This document shows positions 55,371 through 62,558 of a stretch of DNA of 62,558 nt, piece after piece. The position numbers and the translations under genes were made by a program. The DNA comes from an uncultured Opitutia bacterium. Lineage in GTDB: Bacteria; Verrucomicrobiota; Verrucomicrobiia; Opitutales; Opitutaceae. The notes beneath the pieces were generated by a model. It saw nothing but the letters and a program-made list of their open reading frames with translations, searched no databases and was not told the DNA's origin. Location of the stretch: contig CAIJZY010000043.1 in NCBI GenBank assembly GCA_903825285.1, forward strand, positions 1 to 62,558. Direction: 5' to 3'. Within the stretch, counting starts at the first letter, position 1. Each line of letters begins with the position of its first letter.

Positions 55371-56063
55371 TTATTCTTTACCAATTGACAGGCTCGCCTG
55401 CTGAACGGAGCCCCAGCCGTGAAATTCCGCCGTGCGGGCCGTGGTGTCTATGATCACATGGTTCGGCTCCTTCGCCCGGGGATCCACGCCCGGATTGAAA
55501 CACCAGGCCGGGCCCAGTGGGTGGCACCAGCGCGTGGGATTATGAATATGCCCGGAGAGCACAAGACTGCCGGCCGGCAACTTCAGGACGGCGGCGGCCA
55601 CTTCGGGATCGCCCACCTCCCGGCCCAGGTCGGAGGACAGCGGCGTGCCCAACGGCGGGGTGTGCACCAGAATCACCGCCGGTTCCGGACCGGGAGCAAC
55701 CGGCACCCCCAGCCAGGGGCAACAGACGAAACGATAGCCCTGAAAAACCTCCGACGTGCCATCGACGCGCACGTTCGGCCCCGCCGCTTTCTTCAGCCAT
55801 CCGCCCTGCGTATCGGTGTCGGTGACGTGCTCCGACGGCGGCCACCAGTCATGGTTGCCAGTACACACGTACATCCTCACGGGAAAATTCCCGAGCCACT
55901 CGCGCATCCATTTGCTCTGCTCCCGCAGGCGGGTGCGGGCGTTGGGAAACAAATCCAGCAGGTCGCCGCTGAAGCAGACGGCATCGTAGCGGCGCGCCTG
56001 CGCCGCCAGCCAGTCAAGCCAGGGCCTCCGGAAATGCAGGTCTGTGACATGAAGCAGTTTCAT
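55371..56063 (-). CDS. Calcineurin-like metallophosphoesterase
   Basis: A 230-residue phosphoesterase. Metal-binding motifs occur in order: LLHVTDLHF (D-x-H), CFSGDLLDLF (GD), CTGNHDWWP (GNHD), VILVHTPP (H) and LVLSGHIHNPTRW (GH-x-H). It could hydrolyse nucleotides, cyclic nucleotides or nucleic acid. It lies between vapC and hipB on the same strand. Its place among toxin-antitoxin genes suggests cargo with a phosphodiesterase role, but no partner is evident. The start at 56063 gives the canonical N-terminus. Confidence 0.88.
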   Translation of the reverse strand: MKLLHVTDLHFRRPWLDWLAAQARRYDAVCFSGDLLDLFPNARTRLREQSKWMREWLGNFPVRMYVCTGNHDWWPPSEHVTDTDTQGGWLKKAAGPNVRVDGTSEVFQGYRFVCCPWLGVPVAPGPEPAVILVHTPPLGTPLSSDLGREVGDPEVAAAVLKLPAGSLVLSGHIHNPTRWCHPLGPAWCFNPGVDPRAKEPNHVIIDTTARTAEFHGWGSVQQASLSIGKE

Positions 56064-56139
56064 CGGCAGTCGGATGGCCCGGTTTCGGCGCTTCGGTTTT
56101 TCCGCGTTCCAGACCAGAGGCCAAAGGCGGTGCGCCGGC

Positions 56140-56520
56140 TCAATAGTCCAGCACGTGCAACCCGGGCACCCGCGAGAAATGCCGCGTGTTGCGGCTGATG
56201 AGCGGCAAGCCGAAGGCAAGCGCCGTCGCCGCAATCCAGGTGTCGTTGTCGCCGATGGGCCGGCCGGTGGTTCGCAGATCCCGGGCGATCCGCGAGGCCG
56301 TCCAGGCAATGTTCTCGTCGATCTCGACCACGGTGAAGAGACGCAGTCCCGTCTGCACATCCGCGGGGGTGGCGCACCCCTCCGCGAATTCCGCCCAGCA
56401 GATCCGGGACGTGTAGAGGGGGGCGTCGAGGTGCGCCTGCAGGAAGCGCTCCGCCTCGCCCCGGGCCTTTCGACCGCGCTGGCCGGAGGCATGAATGAGG
56501 AAGGTGCTGTCGAAGAGCAT
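56140..56520 (-). CDS. vapC: VapC-type PIN-domain ribonuclease toxin
   Basis: A 126-residue PIN endoribonuclease. The acidic metal residues are D4 (LFDSTFLIH), E44 (CWAEFAEG), D91 and D93 (IGDNDTWIAATAL). The tail LPLISRNTRHFSRVPGLHVLDY is the common ending. The start codon shares one base with the vapB stop (TGATG). Confidence 0.93.
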   Translation of the reverse strand: MLFDSTFLIHASGQRGRKARGEAERFLQAHLDAPLYTSRICWAEFAEGCATPADVQTGLRLFTVVEIDENIAWTASRIARDLRTTGRPIGDNDTWIAATALAFGLPLISRNTRHFSRVPGLHVLDY

Positions 56521-56759
56521 CAGGCGCAGCGCAGGTCACGGGACCGCCGGCGGCCCGAGGCGGCCCGCTCGATGGCCGTCCAGTTGGCGCCCCGGCCAAA
56601 GGCCCCCGCTTTCATTTCCCGGAGCAGGTCCGCCGCCGTCGCCGTCGCCGGTGGCAGGGTGATGCGCCGGACCACGGCGGAGAACGACTCCCCGGGGCGG
56701 CGGGTGGCTTTCAAGCGTTTGTAGGCGTCAACTTCCAGTGAAATGGTCTTGGAGGGCAT
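56520..56759 (-). CDS. vapB: VapB-type antitoxin
   Basis: A 79-residue antitoxin with an N-terminal DNA-binding part (SKTISLEVDAYKRLKA and GESFSAVVRRI, ribbon-helix-helix-like) and a C-terminal toxin-binding tail with the aromatic anchor GANWTAIERA. The start at 56759 is five codons inside a longer frame; it leaves the palindromic operator fully upstream. Confidence 0.87.
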   Translation of the reverse strand: MPSKTISLEVDAYKRLKATRRPGESFSAVVRRITLPPATATAADLLREMKAGAFGRGANWTAIERAASGRRRSRDLRCA

Positions 56760-56761
56760 GA

Positions 56762-56794
56762 GTTGACCATGCACAGAGAGTCTGTGCAGTCAAC
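56762..56794 (-). promoter_or_regulatory. vapBC operator palindrome
   Basis: TGCACAGA (56770-56777) and TCTGTGCA (56781-56788) form a perfect 8-bp inverted repeat around GAG. Outer half-sites GTTGAC (56762-56767) and GTCAAC (56789-56794) extend it. It begins three bases upstream of the vapB start and should be the autoregulatory binding site of the VapBC complex. Confidence 0.75.
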
Positions 56795-56841
56795 CACCCG
56801 GCGGCCCGAGGGCGCGTTTCGCCGGTTCCGAGCTGGCACGC

Positions 56842-56871
56842 TTAGCGCCGGATTGTCCCCTGTGGTATAAT
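56842..56871 (+). promoter_or_regulatory. Promoter of the 315-aa unknown gene
   Basis: A consensus -10 box TATAAT (56866-56871) is preceded by TTAGCG (56842-56847), 18 bases upstream, as a partial -35. Transcription would start near 56878, almost at the TTG start codon at 56881, which points to a leaderless mRNA. Confidence 0.55.
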
Positions 56872-56880
56872 GCGCGCCGT

Positions 56881-57828
56881 TTGCAACCCACGCTGCCCAA
56901 TGGCTTCGATTCCTGGACCCAAGTTCTCACCGACTGGGGAGTGAGCCGAGCGTACGCAAGTTTCTCGCCGCCATGCTGCTTCAGGGACCGGCCGGAACTC
57001 GCCGCCCCGTTCGTCGCCGAAATCGGCGCCGCCATCCGGGAAAAAGCCCTCGGCCAGTCGGCCCGCCAGATCGCTCTCCTCCACGCCCGGGTCACGGAAT
57101 CCGCCTACGATCAGGCGGGCGGCTCCGACTACCGCGCAACCCGCCGCATCATGGAAGCGGCCCAGGAGCGCTACTTCGCCGTTTGGCGCCATCACCGTAC
57201 GAGCCGCAGCGAGTGGGCGGCGCCCGAATTTGCCGCCCTCCAAAGAGAGAAGGATCAAGCCCAGGCCGCCTACCATGCCGTCCGCCGCCGGCACGAACCG
57301 TTCGTGCGGGAAACCCAGGCGGCGGCGGCCCGCGCCTATTGGTCATCCCGCCGGGTCCGTGGCATCCCGGACACGTTTTTCTCGGACGCGACACTGTCCA
57401 GCACCCCCGCCCGAATGCAGCGGATCCATCCTCCCTGGTGGGGCGTGTTTTTTGGCAAACTCCAAAAACCTCTGGCCCACGGCCATCTCGCCGAAGGTTA
57501 TTTGCTCGATGCGCTGCCCCAGCTGCGGGCGATGGCGATCAAGAAGACCCTCGCCGCCATGATCGACGAGTGGCATCAGGCGAACGCCCCGCACTGGGGC
57601 TGGGACCGGCCGAGCCAGTATCGGATGCTGGCAAAGCGAGCTGGCGACAAGGCCGGCCATTTGACCCGCTGGTTCAACGCCCGGGCCCCCGGCTACCTGA
57701 CGGACCGGGACGTGAAACGCTCCTTGCACGCGGATCTGGCCAAGCGCCTTGCGGCCGCCGATCCGTGGTCCGTCCCTCTGCCCGCGGGCCGCCCCGCCTT
57801 CTTCCGCCGCGAACACGGATTGAACTAG
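56881..57828 (+). CDS. Unknown element protein, 315 residues
   Basis: I recognise no family. The protein is basic, with a long helical charged middle (RRIMEAAQERYFAVWRHHRT, LQREKDQAQAAYHAVRRRHE). Its C-terminal half is rich in Trp and His (RIHPPWWGVFFGKL, WHQANAPHWGWDRP). No signal or membrane segment is seen. The start is a TTG at 56881 directly behind a strong -10 box. It is convergent with a small HTH gene and belongs to the mobile element. A replication or accessory transfer role is possible but not shown. Confidence 0.65.
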   Translation: MQPTLPNGFDSWTQVLTDWGVSRAYASFSPPCCFRDRPELAAPFVAEIGAAIREKALGQSARQIALLHARVTESAYDQAGGSDYRATRRIMEAAQERYFAVWRHHRTSRSEWAAPEFAALQREKDQAQAAYHAVRRRHEPFVRETQAAAARAYWSSRRVRGIPDTFFSDATLSSTPARMQRIHPPWWGVFFGKLQKPLAHGHLAEGYLLDALPQLRAMAIKKTLAAMIDEWHQANAPHWGWDRPSQYRMLAKRAGDKAGHLTRWFNARAPGYLTDRDVKRSLHADLAKRLAAADPWSVPLPAGRPAFFRREHGLN

Positions 57829-57866
57829 TGTTCGCTGCGCGGTCTCCCCGACGGGCCTGGGTTCCG

Positions 57867-58289
57867 TCAGGTTGACGGCATGGAATCATTTGTCGTCGGC
57901 GTTTTGGCGGGTGCGGCTGCCGTAGCATTTTTGCTGACCAGGATGGCGGGTTGGTCGCCCGCTCCCTGCGCGCCCGACCCTTCAGGAGGAGTTCTGTCCG
58001 AAGACCCGTCAGCCGCACTCCGCGTCTTGCGTCGCCGCGTCGGCTTTTGCCCCCGTTCACGCCGCAGCCACCGCCGCAAGGTCTCGTGGCCGATCTCAAT
58101 GCCCAGCAACCGCAAGCCCCGGGCCAGGGACTCCACCGACTCGCCAGTCTGGCGCAGCCGCAGCAATTCCTCGCGTTGCGGCTCCAACTGCGCCGTCGCA
58201 GGATTGCGCGGGTGCCGCGCCTGGGCCACAGCCTGGGCCAGCGTGGTGGGTAGTGGGGGAGTGAGCGGGGAGTGGATGGGCAGTGACAT
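57867..58289 (-). CDS. Small HTH protein beside the relaxase
   Basis: A 140-residue protein. A helical core (PQREELLRLRQTGESVESLA and GIEIGHETLRRWLRRERG) looks like a helix-turn-helix followed by a basic linker; the C-terminal third is disordered and Ala/Thr/Pro-rich. It is divergent from the MobF gene, and the 327-base gap between them is the best place for oriT. By position it may be a relaxosome accessory or a regulator of relaxase expression. Family not recognised. Confidence 0.6.
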   Translation of the reverse strand: MSLPIHSPLTPPLPTTLAQAVAQARHPRNPATAQLEPQREELLRLRQTGESVESLARGLRLLGIEIGHETLRRWLRRERGQKPTRRRKTRSAADGSSDRTPPEGSGAQGAGDQPAILVSKNATAAAPAKTPTTNDSMPST

Positions 58290-58616
58290 GGTGGTGAATG
58301 GGTCACCCTATGCGTGGTGGTTGGGTGGGGCAAGGGGAGCGCTTTGGGCGCCCTCTAAGCGGACACGCTTGGACGTTGGTGTCCTCCCTTCCTCATTTTA
58401 TTTGTTTTTGTTCGATGCCCCGGGTTGCTCGTCAAGGTCATGCCCTGGTTGGGTGGCTGGAGGGAGGTTCGGTTTTCTTTCCTTGGGCGAGTGGTGGCGG
58501 TACGACGCATGCGTTGAGTCATCGGATCTGGAGTCACGGGGTGGCTGCTGCAGGGGAGGAGCGGGTAGTGTGGATGGCTCTTCCCGGGCCCAGAGTTTGG
58601 CGGGCGGAGGTGGCGG
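58290..58616. other. Candidate oriT region
   Basis: The 327-base gap between the HTH gene and the relaxase has marked G-over-C strand bias, an AT-rich block at 58394-58414, a perfect palindrome ACGCATGCGT (58505-58514) and a small hairpin AAGCG-GACA-CGCTT (58357-58370). No known nic sequence is recognised. A good ribosome site GGAGG (58606-58610) serves the relaxase. Confidence 0.4.
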
Positions 58617-61514
58617 ATGCTGAGCATCCATCCCAGCAAGGCCTTCAGCAAGGCGCTCGGCGAATACCTCCGCCAAGCCGACTATTATGCGCAGGGCATG
58701 AAGGTTGAAGGCATCTGCCACGGTCGCCTCTGCGCCGTGGTGGGCCTCACCGAGGGCGCCCCCATCACTGATGAGGCCTTCGAGCGGATCGCCTCCAACC
58801 ACCACGCCATGACCGGGGAAAAACTCACCGAACGCATGGCCGCCTGCCGCCGGGCCGGCTACGATGCCACCTTCAACGCGCCCAAGTCCGTCTCGATCCA
58901 GGCCTTCCTCGGCGGGGATGACCGGCTGCTCGCGGCCCACGACCTCGCCGTCAAGGAGGCCCTGAGCGAACTGGAAAGTTTCGCCTGCCACCAGACCGGC
59001 CGCGGGCTCAACAAGCGCTACGCCACCTCGAGCGCCATCGCCGCCGCCATTTTCCGCCACGGCGAAAGCCGGGCCCTGGACCCGCACCTCCATTCGCATG
59101 CGTTCATCTTCAATGTGACGCGGGGTGACGGACCGGCCGGCCGGCTGCTTGCCCTCGAAAGTTCCCCGATCTTCACCCGGACCAAATATCTCACGGAGGT
59201 TTACCGCAACGCACTGGCGCGGGAGGTCCAGCAGATCGGCTATCAGATTGAGCGCCGGGCGAACGGCTTTGAATTAGCCGGCGTGGCGCCGGACCTGTTG
59301 AAGAGATTTTCCAAACGAGCGCAGCAACGCGATCAGGCCATCGCGGTCCGCGAAGCTGAACTGGGCCGCGAGCTCTCTCACGATGAGGTCGCCATTCTCG
59401 TCCGCGAAACCCGCGCCGCGAAGCACTACGAGCTGACCGCGGAGGATGTCCGCCACGGGCAGCTTGCCCAAGTCAGCGCCGACGAACTGGCCGCACTCCT
59501 GGCCCTCAAGGCGGGGGCACCCCAAGCTCCGCACGATTCCGTCTCCCTCCCCGAGGCCATGGCCCGCGCCCGCGAGCACGTGTTCGAACGGCGGACCGTC
59601 GTGCCGGAGCATGAATTCACGGCCGAGGTGCTCCGCGGGACCTACGGCGCCCATTCCCTCGCCGCAGTCAAATCCGCCCTGGCGGCCGACCGCGGCCTGC
59701 TCCGCGCCGACGGCCTGGTTTCCACCCCGGCCGCCCTCGAGCTCGAGCGCGACCTGATCCGTCAACTGAATGCCGGCGTTGGCGCGCATGATTCCGGTCT
59801 CGGTTTCATCCCTTCCGCCGACTGCGACCACCTCAGCGGTGAGCAACGCAGGGCCGTGGAAAAGACCCTGGATTCCCACGACGCGGTCACTGTTCTCCGG
59901 GGCCGGGCCGGCACGGGCAAGACCCAGGCCCTGGCGACGCTCATGGAGGGCGTCATGCGTTACGGGACCAAGGTCGCCTGTTTTGCCCCCACTACCCAGG
60001 CCGTGGAAGTTCTCCAGCGGGACGGGGTCAATCAGGCGGCTGCCGGCCACGCTGCCGCCGGCGCCGTCCTGCAGTCGGCGGCCACGGTCCAACGCCTGCT
60101 GGTCGATCCCGCCCTGCAGCGAACCCTCCGCGCTGAGGTCGTCATGGTCGATGAATATGGCCTGCTGTCCCTCCGCCAGCTCAAGGCGCTGGTGGCCATC
60201 ACCGCCGCCCAAGGGGCCCGCGTCCTGCTCGTGGGGGATTCGGCGCAGCATAAGAGCGTCGAGGCGGGTGATGCCGCCCGGATCATCGAAAAGGAAAGCC
60301 GGGTTCGGGTCGTGACGCTGCGGGAAGTTCATCGGCAGGCCTCCAATCCAGCCTACCAGAAGGCCGCGGAGGACCTGGCGGCCGGCCGGTTTGCCTCCGG
60401 TCTAAGTAAACTAGACCGGATGGGTGCCATCGTCGAAATCGAATCCCCACCGCTCCGCCGCCAACGGATGGTGGAGGAATGGCTGAAGGCTGCACAGGAA
60501 ACCAGGCAGGTCCGCACCCGCAGCGGGCTGCAGGAACGGGCCAAGGCCGCGCTGATGGTCGCCCCGACCTGGGCGGAAATCGACCAGCTCAACCTCGTGG
60601 CCCGCCACCGTCTCAGGGCGGAGGGAAAATTGACCGGGCCCGACTGCGACTTTGTCGCGGTGCGCGCCAAGGACTGGACCCGGGCCCAGACCAAGGACCA
60701 CCGCAACTACCGGCCCGGCGACGTACTGGTCGCCCACCAGGCCACGAAACATTTCGCCAAGGGCGACGAACTGCGGGTGCTGCGCAAGGAAAAGGGCCGG
60801 CTGATCGTGGCGCGCGGCGCCGCGGAATTGTCCCTTTCGCCCCGCCAGTCCGGGCTCGCCTGGACGGTCTGCGACGAACGTCCGAATCCCGTGGCGATGG
60901 GCGACCGGCTGCGGCTCCGGGCCATCGCCTGCGCCGAATCTCCGTCCGGGCAGGTTCGCCGGCTGGCGAACGGCACCGTGGTGACGGTCCAAGCGGTCAA
61001 CGCAGCCGGGCAGCTCGTCCTTTCGGATGGTGCCACTTTGCGTTCCCGCCAGGTCGCCTACGGCTACGCCCTCACTTCGCACGCCGCACAAGGCCTCAGC
61101 GTGGACAAGGTTTTCCTCGCCGGTGCCGCCTCCCGCGAGGGTCTCTACGTCGCCGCCACCCGCGGCCGGGAATCGGTCCGGATCTTCGTGCCCGACCGCG
61201 AGCAGTTTCTCGACGCCGCCGGCCTGCGCTCCGAAGCGCGCACCTCGGCACTGGAATTTGCCCGGCACCGTTCACTCAAACCGACGCTCCGAACCCATCT
61301 CGCCCGCGCGTGGAACTACCTGCAGCGCGTGCGCGCACAAATGGGCACCTACCTTGCCGGCCACCCGGACGCCCGGTTTCTGCCTCCGCCGGAAATCCAC
61401 CGCGTCCCCACCCGCGTCGTGGAGCACGCGCCGGCGCAGTCCGGTTCCCGGGACCACTCGCCCAGTCATCGCCCCGCCGAAGCCCCGAGCCAAGGCCTGC
61501 GGACGCGCCTATGA
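58617..61514 (+). CDS. MobF-family conjugative relaxase-helicase (TrwC/TraI type)
   Basis: A 965-residue fusion of relaxase and DNA helicase. The N-terminal relaxase has catalytic tyrosines Y23-Y24 (QADYYAQG), the TFNAPKSVS strand, and the metal histidines H157, H159 and H161 in DPHLHSH. The helicase has Walker A GRAGTGKT (about 429-436), Walker B VMVDEYGLL, and motif VI region YGYALTSHAAQGLSVDKVF with VAATRGRES. It should nick oriT and unwind the strand for transfer. A ribosome site GGAGG lies six bases before the ATG. The stop overlaps the next gene by ATGA. Confidence 0.95.
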   Translation: MLSIHPSKAFSKALGEYLRQADYYAQGMKVEGICHGRLCAVVGLTEGAPITDEAFERIASNHHAMTGEKLTERMAACRRAGYDATFNAPKSVSIQAFLGGDDRLLAAHDLAVKEALSELESFACHQTGRGLNKRYATSSAIAAAIFRHGESRALDPHLHSHAFIFNVTRGDGPAGRLLALESSPIFTRTKYLTEVYRNALAREVQQIGYQIERRANGFELAGVAPDLLKRFSKRAQQRDQAIAVREAELGRELSHDEVAILVRETRAAKHYELTAEDVRHGQLAQVSADELAALLALKAGAPQAPHDSVSLPEAMARAREHVFERRTVVPEHEFTAEVLRGTYGAHSLAAVKSALAADRGLLRADGLVSTPAALELERDLIRQLNAGVGAHDSGLGFIPSADCDHLSGEQRRAVEKTLDSHDAVTVLRGRAGTGKTQALATLMEGVMRYGTKVACFAPTTQAVEVLQRDGVNQAAAGHAAAGAVLQSAATVQRLLVDPALQRTLRAEVVMVDEYGLLSLRQLKALVAITAAQGARVLLVGDSAQHKSVEAGDAARIIEKESRVRVVTLREVHRQASNPAYQKAAEDLAAGRFASGLSKLDRMGAIVEIESPPLRRQRMVEEWLKAAQETRQVRTRSGLQERAKAALMVAPTWAEIDQLNLVARHRLRAEGKLTGPDCDFVAVRAKDWTRAQTKDHRNYRPGDVLVAHQATKHFAKGDELRVLRKEKGRLIVARGAAELSLSPRQSGLAWTVCDERPNPVAMGDRLRLRAIACAESPSGQVRRLANGTVVTVQAVNAAGQLVLSDGATLRSRQVAYGYALTSHAAQGLSVDKVFLAGAASREGLYVAATRGRESVRIFVPDREQFLDAAGLRSEARTSALEFARHRSLKPTLRTHLARAWNYLQRVRAQMGTYLAGHPDARFLPPPEIHRVPTRVVEHAPAQSGSRDHSPSHRPAEAPSQGLRTRL

Positions 61515-61891
61515 GCCTGCTCAAACCCAGACACCCCGACGTGGAATCGCTCCAATCCCTTGACCCGGGCTGCCTCGAAACCCAAGCCGTCCCCGCCGTT
61601 TGCCTTCGGCTGCAATCGCCCCGCCAGCGGCTGGCACTGCCCTACGCGCTCCTGCTCTGCGCCGAACTCTCCGAAGACGAAACCGGCTGTGTGATCACCT
61701 TCGCCACGCACGAAGTCAGTGTCCGCGGTCGCCATCTCATGGGAATCTACCTTGCCGTCAGTCAGGGCCAGGCTGCGCAGATCAGTATTGGGGATTCCGC
61801 CAGCTTCGCGGAGGGGGACAAATATATTGGGCCCCTCGTTGCCGAAATCCGAATCGAGCCCGCTGACGAATCGGGCCGGGCTCGGCGATAG
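61511..61891 (+). CDS. Small protein coupled to the relaxase
   Basis: A 126-residue protein, start overlapping the relaxase stop (ATGA). It has a short helical middle (LQSPRQRLALPYALLLCAEL) and a beta-rich end (CVITFATHEVSVRGRHLMGIYL). The sequence is not recognised; tight coupling suggests a role with the relaxase. It is the last clear gene of the element. Confidence 0.7.
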   Translation: MSLLKPRHPDVESLQSLDPGCLETQAVPAVCLRLQSPRQRLALPYALLLCAELSEDETGCVITFATHEVSVRGRHLMGIYLAVSQGQAAQISIGDSASFAEGDKYIGPLVAEIRIEPADESGRARR

Positions 61892-61946
61892 GGTTTCCAG
61901 TGCGCGCGGGGCAGGTTCCTTAATAAATATCTCGCCCCAAAAGCCA

Positions 61947-62371
61947 ACGTTCGCGTTCATCTCCGGTTGGCTGGCAGACTGTAGGCCGAAGAAGATTCTT
62001 CTGTCTGGCGGCTACTTTCTCGCTGCGACGATGGCTGTGTCCATCATGGCCTTTCCCTTGGGTGTCTGGTCACTCGGGTTGGTTTCATCTTGGGCGGTGT
62101 TTATGTGGCGATTGAAGAGACGCTCGAAGATTCGCTCTGCGCCGAGTTGGTGGGCGCCGAGCAACACGGCATGGCTTTCGGCGTGCTCGCGACGGTGAAC
62201 GGCGTGGGCGATTTCCTTTCGAGCATCGTTGTCGGGGTGCTCGGGACCGCCTTTGGAACAACAGTCGCCTTCGGCTACACAGCTGTGCTCTCGGTTGCGG
62301 GCGCGCTGCTCGTGCTCCGATTGGAACGTCCGATGAGTGCGGCAAACGGGCAGGCCGTAAGCACCCCTTAA
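61947..62371 (+). pseudogene. Frameshifted C-terminal remnant of an MFS transporter
   Basis: From 61950 one frame reads SGWLADCRPKKILLSGGYFL then MAFPLGVWSLGLV. The similarity then shifts frame near 62078-62085 and continues as GFILGGVYVAIEETLEDSL and GMAFGVLATVNGVGDFLSS to the stop at 62371. This is the last third of a 12-span MFS protein, with the N-terminal part missing and at least one frameshift. It is lower in GC than the rest and lies near the right end of the element. Confidence 0.75.
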
Positions 62372-62456
62372 GGACGTTGCACTCGCCCTCCGACTAAGCG
62401 TTATTGCGCCTACGGATTTCTGGATCAAATGCTGCGCCTTCGATTTTCTCTCCTGA

Positions 62457-62480
62457 ATTATACCCGCCCTATTATACCCT
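62457..62480. repeat. Right double TTATACCC motif (candidate attR)
   Basis: TTATACCC at 62458-62465 and 62472-62479 with GCCCTA between, in the same orientation as the copy at 50914-50937. The two copies are about 11.5 kb apart and flank the integrase-to-relaxase block. The remaining 78 bases of the window show no gene. Confidence 0.55.
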
Positions 62481-62558
62481 TTTTGGTAAGAAACCCGCGT
62501 TTTGGCGAACATCAGTGAAGCGTAGGCATATCCAGATAGAATACTGCCGCATTGGGCA

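Larger units (their letters stand above)
50912..62482. mobile_element. Integrative mobilizable element at the mutS 5' end
   Basis: About 11.6 kb between two copies of a double TTATACCC motif. It carries a tyrosine integrase at one end, an excisionase-like gene, three toxin-antitoxin operons on the minus strand, a metallophosphoesterase, two unknown genes, a candidate oriT and a MobF relaxase. No type IV secretion genes are seen, so it would need a helper for transfer, unless it continues beyond the window. The right boundary is inferred from the repeat and is less sure than the left. Confidence 0.7.

Noticed and set aside
62012-62512. 166-codon minus-strand frame near the right end
   Set aside because: It lies opposite the MFS remnant and crosses the repeat motif; no recognisable protein. 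I also checked it as a displaced MutS N-terminus and saw no likeness.

Overview
The window reads as about 51 kb of ordinary high-GC bacterial chromosome followed by about 11.6 kb of a mobile element. Gene content and style (monomeric NADP isocitrate dehydrogenase, GH99-like and GH4 glycosidases, a GxxExxY protein, DAHP synthase with a ferredoxin-like domain, and intergenic dyads built from short repeated 'words') suggest a member of the Verrucomicrobiota, most likely Opitutaceae. That placement is inference from gene content, not a database result.

Region 1 (1-23.8 kb) holds the end of ilvC, hemC-hemD, a sugar-nucleotide-type DegT aminotransferase with trpF, an alkylation-repair pair (Ada-AraC-AlkA fusion plus Ogt), yqeY, an (alpha/alpha)6-type glycosidase, a DTW-domain tRNA modifier, a PLD lipoprotein, ffh, an aminotransferase, der, a mutarotase-like protein, fmt, a LysM protein, parB (no parA here), secG, a LolA-like protein, a GH99-like protein and a lone sugar-ABC ATPase. 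Region 2 (23.4-42.3 kb) holds a tandem RHH protein, aspartate-type aminotransferase, sulfurtransferase, OmpW, PhnA-like protein, icd, a Gre factor, xylB, an AraC regulator divergent from a GH4 alpha-galactosidase, rsmA, trpC, mazG, xerC and hemL. Region 3 (42.3-50.9 kb) holds a GxxExxY nuclease-like gene bracketed by inverted repeats, nadE, maf, a TonB-like protein, an RluA-type pseudouridine synthase, a DAHP synthase and mutS.

Two signals stand out. First, the DAHP synthase gene is preceded by what looks like a complete translation-coupled attenuator. It has a leader peptide with nine aromatic residues in twelve codons, a 1:2 pairing, a competing 2:3 antiterminator and a 3:4 terminator with a U-run. 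Second, a tyrosine integrase starts back-to-back with mutS, and a repeated double TTATACCC motif is found both beside the mutS start and at about 62.46 kb. Between these lie a probable excisionase, three toxin-antitoxin systems (MntA/HepT, HipBA, VapBC), a metallophosphoesterase, two unrecognised genes, a candidate oriT, a MobF relaxase-helicase and a small downstream gene. I read this as an integrative mobilizable element inserted exactly at the 5' end of mutS, where it has probably replaced the native mutS leader. That invites comparison with islands that switch mismatch repair on and off.

A third theme is intergenic dyad repeats built from 7-9 base words (CTTCGTG, GCAGTTCG, AGTTGAA, GTCAG, GGCGGGGTC). 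The GxxExxY gene sits inside one such dyad, with its start and stop codons in the two arms. No tRNA, rRNA or CRISPR array was recognised.
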